A stretch of 52,816 nucleotides of DNA, from the NCBI GenBank assembly GCA_937872985.1, contig CALMUW010000011.1:1-52816 (forward strand). Reading direction: 5' to 3'. A model generated the notes under the pieces. The model was not told the DNA's origin. It did no database searches and saw only the letters and a list, made by a program, of their open reading frames with translations. This stretch comes from an uncultured Alphaproteobacteria bacterium (GTDB lineage: Bacteria; Pseudomonadota; Alphaproteobacteria; Rhizobiales; Aestuariivirgaceae). Both the position numbers and the translations under genes were made by a program. Below, in pieces: positions 1 through 7,433 of this stretch; position 1 is the first letter of the stretch, and every line of letters begins with the position of its first letter.

Positions 1-36
1 CATTGATGCCCAGTTGACCCGGAAGGAGTGAGCGCC

Positions 37-540
37 ATGAGCCCGACCCGTCATCGCGTTGCCGCCCTGCATGGCAAGATATCGATCCACGAGGTGTTGG
101 AGACGGTGATCGCGCTCGACACGGCAGCGCATGATTTCTACCTGAAGCTGGCACCGAAGATCAGCAAGCGCATACGCTATCTGGTGGAGGAACTGGCCGC
201 CGAGGAAGAACAGCATATCCGCAAGTTCAAGGAATTGGCGACGCGGCCCGATCTCGTCGAGGTGATCAAGACCGAGATCGAATGCAATTGTGATGACAGC
301 CAGTTTTCCGATGCGCTGCATATGCCGGACCTCGGCGAACATCCCGACGATCAGGATGTGCTGCACTTCGCGCTGGGCCGCGAGCAGATGGCCATGGAAC
401 ATTACACGGAACTGGCGCTCAAGACGCCGCCGGGGCCGATCCGCGATCTCTTCATCTATTTGCGGGATGAGGAAACCCGGCACAAGATCGACCTGGAGAA
501 GAAATATTACGAGCTGGTTCACCGGGGCGGCGGTGTTTAG
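37..540 (+). CDS. Ferritin-like (rubrerythrin-type) protein, tandem copy 1
   Basis: This is a soluble 167-residue four-helix ferritin-like protein without the C-terminal rubredoxin domain. Such proteins hold a di-iron centre and serve in peroxide reduction or iron handling; the exact role here is unknown. Seen: ExxH motifs at E57-H60 and E146-H149, plus E115. The helix A ligand position is D28, where the family and its neighbour have Glu. The start is placed at ATG 37 because GGAAGGAG (21-28) sits 8 nt upstream; an in-frame GTG at 28 overlaps that site. The same start gives exactly the length of the downstream paralogue and a gap-free alignment with it. The two genes lie 21 nt apart and are probably co-transcribed. 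Confidence 0.85.
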   Translation: MSPTRHRVAALHGKISIHEVLETVIALDTAAHDFYLKLAPKISKRIRYLVEELAAEEEQHIRKFKELATRPDLVEVIKTEIECNCDDSQFSDALHMPDLGEHPDDQDVLHFALGREQMAMEHYTELALKTPPGPIRDLFIYLRDEETRHKIDLEKKYYELVHRGGGV

Positions 541-561
541 GCGCGTGAGGGAGAGACGATC

Positions 562-1065
562 ATGACTGAAGGCAGTCACGGGCCGGAAGTGTTTCGCGGC
601 AAGACCACGGTGAAGGAAATTCTTGAAGTCGCCATCGGGTTTGAAAGGGCGGCGCTGAAATTCTACTCCGAACTGGTGCCCAAGGTGAGCAAGCGCATCC
701 GCTTCCTGGTGGAGGAACTGGCGGAGGAAGAAATGGAGCACGTTCGCCTGTTCAGCGAGCTGGCGGCCCGGCCCGACATCGTTTCCGCCATCGCGACGGA
801 GATCAACCGCACTGCCGCCGACAGCCAGTTTTCCGACTGCCTGCATGTGCCCAATCTCGGCGACCACCCGGATGACCAGGCGGTTTTGCAATATGCCATG
901 GGGCGCGAACATGCAGCCATGCTGCATTACACCGAGTTGGCGCGGACCGCCCCGGAGGGGCCGGTGCGCGACACCTTCATCTTCCTCGCCAAGGAAGAAA
1001 CCGAGCACAAGACCGAGTTGGAAAAAATCTATTACGAACTGATCCACCGCGGTGGCGGGGTCTAG
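562..1065 (+). CDS. Ferritin-like (rubrerythrin-type) protein, tandem copy 2
   Basis: This 167-residue paralogue of the preceding gene aligns with it end to end and shares the central SQFSD...HPDDQ segment and the HRGGGV C-terminus. All expected di-iron ligands are visible: E28 in helix A, E57-H60, E115, and E146-H149. It is therefore the more canonical of the pair and probably binds two irons. A purine-rich GGGAGAG lies just upstream of ATG 562. The stop codon TAG (1063-1065) falls within the left arm of a stem-loop (1064-1103). A role in oxidative stress or iron storage is inferred from the family, not shown by the sequence. Confidence 0.85.
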   Translation: MTEGSHGPEVFRGKTTVKEILEVAIGFERAALKFYSELVPKVSKRIRFLVEELAEEEMEHVRLFSELAARPDIVSAIATEINRTAADSQFSDCLHVPNLGDHPDDQAVLQYAMGREHAAMLHYTELARTAPEGPVRDTFIFLAKEETEHKTELEKIYYELIHRGGGV

Positions 1066-1164
1066 AGCGGTTTGCGCTTTGACGGCATCAAAGCCGCCGC
1101 TCTGACCTATTGTTGGCGAGCAACTTTTCTGACTTTTGCCGATCCGTCAAAAGTCAGGTTGCTC
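1064..1164. repeat. Composite two-hairpin intergenic element, copy 1
   Basis: Hairpin I (1064-1103) has outer arms AGAGCG/CGCTCT and inner arms GCTTTGA (1076-1082)/TCAAAGC (1088-1094). A 14-nt linker follows. Hairpin II (1118-1164, 47 nt) has terminal arms GAGCAAC/GTTGCTC, a 4-nt left bulge TTTT, and inner arms CTGACTTTTG (1129-1138)/CAAAAGTCAG (1148-1157). The same architecture recurs at 40489-40599 with different inner stems. It lies between the ferritin-like pair and the NhaD-type gene. It could end or stabilise the upstream transcript, but no good T-run follows. It looks like a dispersed palindromic repeat family of a type known in rhizobial genomes; the family itself was not identified. 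Confidence 0.65.
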
Positions 1165-1295
1165 TGGAGCAAGCGGCGGGCCGTTGTCATCCGCTGCCGC
1201 CGGCAGGCTGCTCGGAAATTGAAATGTTGGCGCATCTCCGGCTGTGCAAGTGGTTCCACTTGTTCGTCCGGTGCGCAGGGGAAGGACAGATCATC

Positions 1296-2879
1296 ATGCT
1301 TTCGAAGTTCCTGGGGGCGATGCTGGCGCTGGCTCTCATGCCGTCGGCGGCCCAGGCCGCAGAGGCGGCAGCCTATTCCACAACACCGGTGGCCCAGGCA
1401 GTCGTTGCCGTCCTGCTGGTGGGCCTCTTTGTCTTGCTCATCAAGGAGACCTTCCACAAGACGCTGACCGCCGGTCTGGTGGTGGCGGTTCTGGTGATCC
1501 TTGATCTGGTGACGCCCCTCAAGGTCATGGATTTTGACACTGCGGTGCGTGACGTCGACTGGAACGTAATCTTTCTTTTGGGTTCCATGATGATCATTGT
1601 GCATGTGCTCATCGAAACCCGGCTGTTCGACTGGCTGACGGCGCGCATGATCGATTTTTCCGATGGCCGGGCCAAGCCGCTGGTCGGCATCATTGCCTCG
1701 GGCACGGGCTTCCTCTCGGCCTTCGCCGACAATGTCACGACGGTTCTGTTCATGGCGCCCATGGCGCGCAAGGTGTCGAAGGCCCTGGGCATTTCGGTCT
1801 GGGCGCTGGCCATGCCGATGATCATGGCCGCCAACATCGGCGGCACGGCAACCCTCATCGGCGATCCGCCCAACGTCATCATCGGGGTTGAGGGTGGGCT
1901 GTCCTTCATGAAGTTCATCTACTTCCTGACGGTGCCCATCATCTTCATGATGATTGCGCTGGTCGCCTTCTCCTTCTGGTTCTATGGCAAGGAGATCGCT
2001 CAGGCAGAAGCGCGCGAGGGGCAGGAGGTGGAGCGGGTTCTGCTGGAACATCCGCGCGTCCTGAAGTGGGCCTTGGGCATCATCGCGCTCATCTTCCTCG
2101 GTTTCTTCACCACCGGCCTTACTCACCTTCCCGTCGGCGTCGTGGCCTTCATGGGTGCCATGGCTGTCATGGCCGGGCGCTCCTTCATCCTGAAGCAGCA
2201 GATGGGGGCGGAACACGCCACCGAAGCCTTTGCCAAATCCTTTGAGCGCGGCATCGAATGGCTGACGCTCGGCTTCTTCATCTTCATGTTCATGGCCATT
2301 TCATCGGCCGAGCATACGGGCCTCATTCACAGCGCGGCATTGACCCTGCAAAATCTGGTGGGCTGGTTTTCCACCACCTTCGGGCTTGGGCTCAACGCCA
2401 AGCTGCTCACCGCCGCCCTGCTCATCCTGGTGTTCAGCGCGGTCATTTCAGCACTGGTGGACAATATTCCCTACACCATCACGGCGGTGGCCATCGTACA
2501 GGTTCTGGTCGGCGCCTTTGTGAAGGACCTCACGGCGGCGGGCGTCGGCGACCCCGGCCTCACGGCAGACGTGTTGTGGTGGGCGCTGTCGCTCGGCGCC
2601 TGCCTTGGCGGCAACGCCACGCTCATCGGCGCCAGCGCCAATGTCACCACCGTGGGCATCATGGAGAAGCAGGGGGAACGCATGACCTTTGTGGACTTTC
2701 TCCGCTTCGGCGTGCCGGTGACGGTCATTACCATTGCCATCGCGGCGGTCTACCTCACGCTCTACGTCTTCGCCGGGGGCGTTGCCACCAATGTCACGGG
2801 GGCGATCGTTCTGGTGCTTCTGGCCGGGATGGCTGCCCTGCGCTGGAAACGGAAACAAGGGGTGGCTGTCCCGCTATAA
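1296..2879 (+). CDS. ArsB/NhaD-superfamily ion permease (probable Na+/H+ antiporter)
   Basis: This is a 527-residue inner-membrane transporter of the ion transporter (SLC13/ArsB/NhaD) superfamily. The N-terminus (MLSKFLGAMLALAL...AQA) resembles a signal peptide, and many hydrophobic segments follow. The two pseudo-symmetric signature hairpins are visible: GTATLIGDPPN near residues 182-193 and GNATLIGASAN near 438. The first is typical of NhaD/ArsB-type proteins. The start is taken at ATG 1296, preceded by GGGGAAGGA; an in-frame start at 1110 would put the repeat element inside the protein. Substrate (Na+/H+, arsenite or dicarboxylate) cannot be told by eye; NhaD-like is my best guess. It is flanked by repeat-element sequences on both sides. 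Confidence 0.8.
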   Translation: MLSKFLGAMLALALMPSAAQAAEAAAYSTTPVAQAVVAVLLVGLFVLLIKETFHKTLTAGLVVAVLVILDLVTPLKVMDFDTAVRDVDWNVIFLLGSMMIIVHVLIETRLFDWLTARMIDFSDGRAKPLVGIIASGTGFLSAFADNVTTVLFMAPMARKVSKALGISVWALAMPMIMAANIGGTATLIGDPPNVIIGVEGGLSFMKFIYFLTVPIIFMMIALVAFSFWFYGKEIAQAEAREGQEVERVLLEHPRVLKWALGIIALIFLGFFTTGLTHLPVGVVAFMGAMAVMAGRSFILKQQMGAEHATEAFAKSFERGIEWLTLGFFIFMFMAISSAEHTGLIHSAALTLQNLVGWFSTTFGLGLNAKLLTAALLILVFSAVISALVDNIPYTITAVAIVQVLVGAFVKDLTAAGVGDPGLTADVLWWALSLGACLGGNATLIGASANVTTVGIMEKQGERMTFVDFLRFGVPVTVITIAIAAVYLTLYVFAGGVATNVTGAIVLVLLAGMAALRWKRKQGVAVPL

Positions 2880-2902
2880 AGCAACTGACTTTTGATCAAA
2901 TC
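2880..2902. repeat. Partial copy of the GAGCAAC hairpin element
   Basis: Immediately after the permease stop codon, the sequence AGCAACTGACTTTTG repeats the left half of hairpin II at 1118-1138 with a short deletion (the TTTTC bulge region). The TGACTTTTG part is identical. No matching right half is present downstream, so this looks like a truncated copy. The rest of the 119-nt gap to the ROK gene shows nothing recognisable. Confidence 0.4.
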
Positions 2903-2998
2903 ATCCGAGGGCAGACCCGTTGTCTGCAATCGATGGTCCGAGCGGTGCTGTTCGCCGTCCAGCCGGTGCCGGTCGTGAAAGTCCGCGATGGCAGCACC

Positions 2999-4225
2999 TC
3001 AGCGGTAGGCCGAGATGTCCGGCACCATGTCGCGGAATACCGGCAGGGCGGCGGCGCCCAGGGCCGCAGCCGAAATGCCGGCTGATCCCAGCATGAGGCG
3101 CGGCAGGCTGCGTTTGTTCCGTGCGCTGATGGATTGCGGCAGGGGATCGGCGGCGGCAATGACCCGCGCCATGATGTCAGCCGAGGCCGGGCCGCTCAGA
3201 ATGATGGTTTCAGGGTCAAAGGCCATTTCCAGAATGTGAATGGCGCGGGAAAGGGGGCCATGCAGGCCCTTGAGCCATTCATCGATGACCGTTGGATCGC
3301 GGGAGAACAGCTCATTGAGGCGGGTTGGCGTCTGGCGGTTGGGGTCGGCGGCAAAACTTTCATAGGCCGCGCGCAGCGAAACATAGCGCTCCAGACAGCC
3401 GCGATTGCCGCAGCCGCAGGGCCGCCCGCCGGGTTCGATGACCAGATGGCCCATTTCTCCGGCGCTGCCGAAGGCCCCGGTGAAGGGTTGGCCCGCCAGA
3501 AACAGGCCGACACCCAGCCCCTCCTCCAGATAGAGCAGCACGAAATTGCCGATGGCGCGCGCCACGCCATAAAGATGTTCGCCGATGGCGGCAGCCACGG
3601 CATCATTCTCGATGAGGGTGGGCGCGAAGAGGCCAGAGCCAAAGCGCTCCCGTTCGGCATTGTCGGCCCAGCCGGGAAGACCGGTGGGAAGGGCGGTGGA
3701 AATGCCGCCGAGGTCGAAGCGCACCGGCAGTGCGCAGCCGATGCCCATGACCTTGCGGTGCGACACGCCAGCCCGCGCCAGCAGCTTTTCACAAAGCGAC
3801 CGGACGATGGGCTCGGTGATGGCGGGGGTGGTCGGCTGCTGCGCCCCCTCCTCCACCGCCACGGGCGTGCCGCCGAGATCGACCAGGGCGCCGGTGATGG
3901 CGTGGCGGGCGATGTTGAAGCCCAGGGTATAGGCGCCGCGCGGATTGAGCGTGAAGGGCACATAGGGCTGGCCGCGTTTGCCGCGCTCCACCGGTCCGGC
4001 GCTGACCAGACCTTCCGCCTGCAGTTCCTCCACGATGTTGAGAATGGTTTGCAGGGAAAGCGAGGTGCGGCGGGCAATCTCGGCCCGGGAAATGGGGCCG
4101 AGCCGCCGGATGGCGTCCAGAACCGTGCGGCGGTTGTGCAACCGGGCATGTTCGAGGTTCCGCCCCGCCACCGCCGGCCGCCAGGCCTGGCTGGTTCTGT
4201 CCGTGCTGGATGAATCGACCGTCAT
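2999..4225 (-). CDS. ROK-family transcriptional regulator (NagC/XylR-type)
   Basis: This 408-residue protein couples an N-terminal winged HTH (about residues 30-80, RRLGPISRAEIARRT) to a ROK sugar-kinase-like domain. The zinc motif CGCGNRGCLER is present (Cys270, 272, 277), with EMGH at 257-260 and END at 206-208. Regulators of this kind repress sugar operons and are released by a sugar or sugar phosphate. It is divergent from the carbohydrate ABC operon starting at 4351, so that operon is the obvious target. Start CAT 4223-4225 leaves a 125-nt shared regulatory region. Whether the ROK domain still phosphorylates sugar is unknown; the HTH argues for a regulator. Confidence 0.9.
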   Translation of the reverse strand: MTVDSSSTDRTSQAWRPAVAGRNLEHARLHNRRTVLDAIRRLGPISRAEIARRTSLSLQTILNIVEELQAEGLVSAGPVERGKRGQPYVPFTLNPRGAYTLGFNIARHAITGALVDLGGTPVAVEEGAQQPTTPAITEPIVRSLCEKLLARAGVSHRKVMGIGCALPVRFDLGGISTALPTGLPGWADNAERERFGSGLFAPTLIENDAVAAAIGEHLYGVARAIGNFVLLYLEEGLGVGLFLAGQPFTGAFGSAGEMGHLVIEPGGRPCGCGNRGCLERYVSLRAAYESFAADPNRQTPTRLNELFSRDPTVIDEWLKGLHGPLSRAIHILEMAFDPETIILSGPASADIMARVIAAADPLPQSISARNKRSLPRLMLGSAGISAAALGAAALPVFRDMVPDISAYR

Positions 4226-4250
4226 CTCGGGGGATGACTATAGCCAAATC

Positions 4251-4281
4251 TTGACAGTCAATCAATTTGAGTTATTAATTG
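4251..4281 (+). promoter_or_regulatory. Probable promoter and operator of the carbohydrate operon
   Basis: A perfect -35 TTGACA (4251-4256) is followed, 16-17 nt later, by a weaker AT-rich -10 (TATTAA 4273-4278 or ATTAAT 4274-4279). This stretch is sharply AT-rich against GC-rich flanks. It contains the inverted repeat CAATT (4263-4267)/AATTG (4277-4281), which overlaps the -10 and is a plausible ROK-regulator operator. The operator assignment is inference. Confidence 0.55.
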
Positions 4282-4350
4282 GTCAGCTTTGTCGCGATGG
4301 CAGTTGGTTGGGGGCAGGCTGTCCATCCATTTGGTATGGGAGAACCAACG

Positions 4351-5610
4351 ATGCTGACGAAACGCAGTTTCCTGAAAACGTCTGTTGCTCTGGCCGCCTT
4401 TGCCGCCGCCGGTCTTCCGGACCGGGCGCTGGCCGCCGATGAGGAATTGAGCGCCCTCTTCATGTCGCAGGCCGCCTATAGCGAGGCCGATGTGAAGGCC
4501 ATGACCGACGACTTCGAGAAGGCCAATCCGGGCGTCAAGGTGAAGCTCGAATTCGTGGCCTATGACGCGCTCTACGACAAGATCGTGGCCGCCAAGGCCG
4601 CGGGCGGGGCTGGCTATGACGTGGTGCTGTTTGACGTCATCTGGCCCGCCACCTTCTCCGAGAACGGGGTGTTGCTGGATGTCACCGACCGGCTGAAGGA
4701 CGTGGACAAGGCCACCGTGTTCGACGGTGCCTGGGCCACCGTCATGTACAAGGACCGCTACTACGGCATGCCGTGGATCCTTGATACCAAGTATCTCTTC
4801 TATAACACCGAGATGCTGCAGAAGGCGGGCATTGCCGAACCGCCCAAGACCTGGGACGAACTGATCACCCAGGCCAAGACCATTCAGGACAAGGGCCTGG
4901 CCAAATATCCCATCGTGTGGAGCTGGGCCCAGGCTGAAGCCGTGATCTGCGACTACACCACGCTGGTCGATGCCTACAAGGGTGCCTTCTTCGCCGACGG
5001 CAAGCCGGTGTTCAACCAGGGCGGCGCGCTCGATGCGCTGAAATACATGGTGGAAACGCAGAAGGCGGGCGTGACCAATCCGCATTCCACCGAATATCTG
5101 GAAGAGGACGTGCGCAAGGTGTTCTCGGCGGGCGACGCCGCCTTCGCGCTGAACTGGACCTACATGTACAACATGGCCCAGAAGCCGGAGGAGAGCAAAG
5201 TCGTCGGCAAGGTGGGCATTGCGCCGGCCCCCGGCGTGAAGGGCCTGACCGAACACTCGGCCATGAACGGTTCCATGGCGCTGGGCGTCACCACCGGATC
5301 AACCAAGCCTGACCTGGCGTGGAAGTTCGTGAGCCACATGACCTCGCAGCCGGTGCAGAACAAGTATGCCCAGCTCAGCCTGCCGATCTGGAAATCGTCC
5401 TACAGCGATCCGGCGGTGGTGAAGGGTCAGGAGGCCATCATCAATGCCGCCAATGTGTCGATCGGCGTGATGATGCCGCGGCCCATGTTCCCGGCCTATC
5501 CGGAACTCTCCACCCTGCTGCAGATTGCCATCCAGAAGGCGCTGACCGGCAAGGCAACACCGGAGGAGGCGCTGACGGAAGCGGCCACTGCCGCAGCCCG
5601 TCTGCGCTGA
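4351..5610 (+). CDS. ABC sugar transporter, extracellular solute-binding protein (family 1)
   Basis: This 419-residue periplasmic binding protein is the first gene of the sugar operon. The start is ATG 4351, with GGGAG 8 nt upstream. The N-terminus MLTKRSFLKTS followed by a hydrophobic, Ala-rich stretch is a signal peptide with a Tat-like KRSFLK motif. The mature part has the family-1 (MalE/UgpB-like) pattern: FVAYDALYDKIVAAKAAG, YDVVLFDVIWPATF, YGMPWILDTKYLFYN and GALDALKYMV. It should capture a sugar or sugar conjugate and deliver it to the permeases encoded next. A 10-bp palindrome, CCAGGCCTGG, lies in the 24-nt gap to the permease gene. The substrate cannot be read from the sequence. Confidence 0.92.
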   Translation: MLTKRSFLKTSVALAAFAAAGLPDRALAADEELSALFMSQAAYSEADVKAMTDDFEKANPGVKVKLEFVAYDALYDKIVAAKAAGGAGYDVVLFDVIWPATFSENGVLLDVTDRLKDVDKATVFDGAWATVMYKDRYYGMPWILDTKYLFYNTEMLQKAGIAEPPKTWDELITQAKTIQDKGLAKYPIVWSWAQAEAVICDYTTLVDAYKGAFFADGKPVFNQGGALDALKYMVETQKAGVTNPHSTEYLEEDVRKVFSAGDAAFALNWTYMYNMAQKPEESKVVGKVGIAPAPGVKGLTEHSAMNGSMALGVTTGSTKPDLAWKFVSHMTSQPVQNKYAQLSLPIWKSSYSDPAVVKGQEAIINAANVSIGVMMPRPMFPAYPELSTLLQIAIQKALTGKATPEEALTEAATAAARLR

Positions 5611-5634
5611 GCCGGAACGGCCAGGCCTGGGGCC

Positions 5635-6576
5635 ATGACCGTCACAGACACGACATCCGGCGCCGCACCCCGGCGCCGGACCCTAGGCCGGGTGTGGCCG
5701 GCGGGGGCGCCGCCGCCGCTGCTGCTTCTGGCGCCGCTCATTCTCGCCATGGCGGCCATCGTCGGCTACCCCTTCATCCAGACCGTCATTCTATCTTTTA
5801 CCGATGCGCGGCTGCTCACCGGATTCAATGCGTCGCGTTGGGTTGGCCTTGAAAATTTCGCCTATGCCCTGACCGACCCGGAGTTTCGCGCCGCCGTGGG
5901 CCGCACCTCCTATTTCGCCTTCGTATCGGTGGGCATCGAGGTGGTGCTGGGCGTGGCGGTGGCCCTGCTGCTCAATCAGGATCTCAAGGGCCGCATGCTT
6001 TTCCGGGCGCTGCTCATCGTGCCCTGGGCGGTGCCCACCATCGTCAACGCCCTCATGTGGCGGCTCATCTATCAGCCGGATTTCGGCGCGCTCAACGCCG
6101 CCCTCACCCAGCTCGGCGTCTTGTCGGAGTATCGCTCGTGGCTGGGCGATGACGCCGTCGCCATGAATGCCATCATCTTCGCCGATGTGTGGAAGAACTA
6201 TTCACTCGTCGCCATGATCGTGCTGGCCGCCCTGCAGAACGTGCGGCCCGAACTTTATGAGGCGGCGCGCATCGAGGGGGCCAATGCCTGGCAGTGCTTC
6301 CGCCATGTGACGCTCCCGGTCATCATGCTGCCGCTGACCATTGCGGTGATCCTGCGGCTCATCGAGGCGCTCAAGGTTTTCGACATTGTCTACGTCATGA
6401 CGCGCGGCGGCCCCGCCAATGCCACCAAGACCATCAGCTTCTTCGTCTATCAGGAAAGTTTCGCCTTCAACCGGGTGGGGTCGGGCGCATCCTATGCGCT
6501 GCTGGTGGTGTTGATGGCCATGGTGCTGGTGCTGGTCTATGTGCGCATGTTGAGCAAGGCGGAGGCCAACCAATGA
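5635..6576 (+). CDS. ABC sugar transporter permease (MalF/UgpA-type)
   Basis: This 313-residue inner-membrane permease has about six membrane segments. Its EAA loop (EAARIEGANAWQCFRHVTLP, near residues 208-227) contacts the ATPase. The N-terminus is cytoplasmic and rich in Thr, Pro and Arg. ATG 5635 has only a weak GGGG ribosome-binding signal, so translation may depend on the upstream gene. The stop overlaps the next start (ATGA, 6573-6576), indicating coupling to the second permease. It forms the heteromeric channel with that protein. Confidence 0.92.
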   Translation: MTVTDTTSGAAPRRRTLGRVWPAGAPPPLLLLAPLILAMAAIVGYPFIQTVILSFTDARLLTGFNASRWVGLENFAYALTDPEFRAAVGRTSYFAFVSVGIEVVLGVAVALLLNQDLKGRMLFRALLIVPWAVPTIVNALMWRLIYQPDFGALNAALTQLGVLSEYRSWLGDDAVAMNAIIFADVWKNYSLVAMIVLAALQNVRPELYEAARIEGANAWQCFRHVTLPVIMLPLTIAVILRLIEALKVFDIVYVMTRGGPANATKTISFFVYQESFAFNRVGSGASYALLVVLMAMVLVLVYVRMLSKAEANQ

Positions 6577-7430
6577 GCCGCCGCACGAAGCGCCGCACCT
6601 GGGCCAGCATCCTGCTGTATGGCGCGGCTGCCGCCTATGTCCTGTTCACGCTGTTGCCGGTGGCCTGGATGGTCATGGTCAGCCTGTCGCCGGCGGGCGA
6701 CCTCACGGTGCGGCCGCTGCGCTTCATCCCGTCGCAGATCGAGTTCACCAACTATGTGAAACTCTTCCGTTTCGACGCCAACAGCGCGGGCCATGCCTTC
6801 CTCATGGCGCTGCGCAATTCCACCGTGGTGGCGGTGACAGCAACGGCGGTTGCCCTGGGCGTGGCCGTGCCGGCGGCCTGGGCCATTGTGCGCAGCCGGG
6901 GGCGCTTCAACGCGCTGCTGATGACGGTGCTCGCCACCTATATGATGCCCGCTGTCGCCCTGCTGCTGCCGCTCTATTTCGTGCTGTCGAGCCTGGGGCT
7001 TCTCAATCATCTGCTTGGCCTCATCCTCGTCTATTGCGCGGTGCTGGTGCCCTTCGTTACCTGGTTTGCCACCTCGGCCATTGCTGCCGTGCCGGATGAA
7101 ATCGAAAACGCGGCGCGCATGGATGGTGCCTCCTTCCGCGACATGCTGCGCTTCGTCACCCTGCCGCTGGCCAAGGGCAGCCTTGCCACCACGGCGCTCT
7201 TCGCCATTCTTCAGGCGTGGGACGAATTTTTCTATGCCCTGCTGTTCACCTCCAATGCCAGCGCCAAGACGCTGCCGGTAACAATTGCCGACTTTGCTGG
7301 AGGCCGCGCCACCGACTTCGGCCTGATTGCGGCCTCGGGCCTGCTCACCGCGCTACCGCCGGTGGCCATTGCCGTGTTGCTGCAGCGCTCGCTGGTGAAA
7401 GGTCTGACGGCGGGGGGCGTGAAAGGATAG
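6573..7430 (+). CDS. ABC sugar transporter permease (MalG/UgpE-type)
   Basis: This 285-residue partner permease has a basic N-terminus (MSRRTKRRTW), about six membrane segments, and an EAA loop (ENAARMDGASFRDMLRFVTLP) near residues 178-198. The start ATG 6573 overlaps the stop of the first permease and is preceded by AAGGCGGAGG (6556-6565). A start at 6294 would overlap the first permease by 280 nt and is rejected. The next gene begins 4 nt after the stop codon. Family assignment is firm; substrate is unknown. Confidence 0.92.
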   Translation: MSRRTKRRTWASILLYGAAAAYVLFTLLPVAWMVMVSLSPAGDLTVRPLRFIPSQIEFTNYVKLFRFDANSAGHAFLMALRNSTVVAVTATAVALGVAVPAAWAIVRSRGRFNALLMTVLATYMMPAVALLLPLYFVLSSLGLLNHLLGLILVYCAVLVPFVTWFATSAIAAVPDEIENAARMDGASFRDMLRFVTLPLAKGSLATTALFAILQAWDEFFYALLFTSNASAKTLPVTIADFAGGRATDFGLIAASGLLTALPPVAIAVLLQRSLVKGLTAGGVKG

Positions 7431-7433
7431 ATC

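Noticed and set aside
1110..1295. In-frame N-terminal extension of the ion permease starting at 1110
   Set aside because: It runs through the palindromic element, is not protein-like, and lies before a good ribosome-binding site and signal-like N-terminus at 1296.
4383..4392. GTTGCTCTGG inside the binding-protein gene, identical to the end of the repeat element
   Set aside because: It encodes part of the signal peptide (Val-Ala-Leu) in frame, with no partner arm nearby; chance identity is the simpler reading.
5621..5630. CCAGGCCTGG palindrome between binding protein and first permease considered as an operator
   Set aside because: It lies inside an operon and is short; a transcript-stabilising hairpin or chance is more likely than a regulator site.
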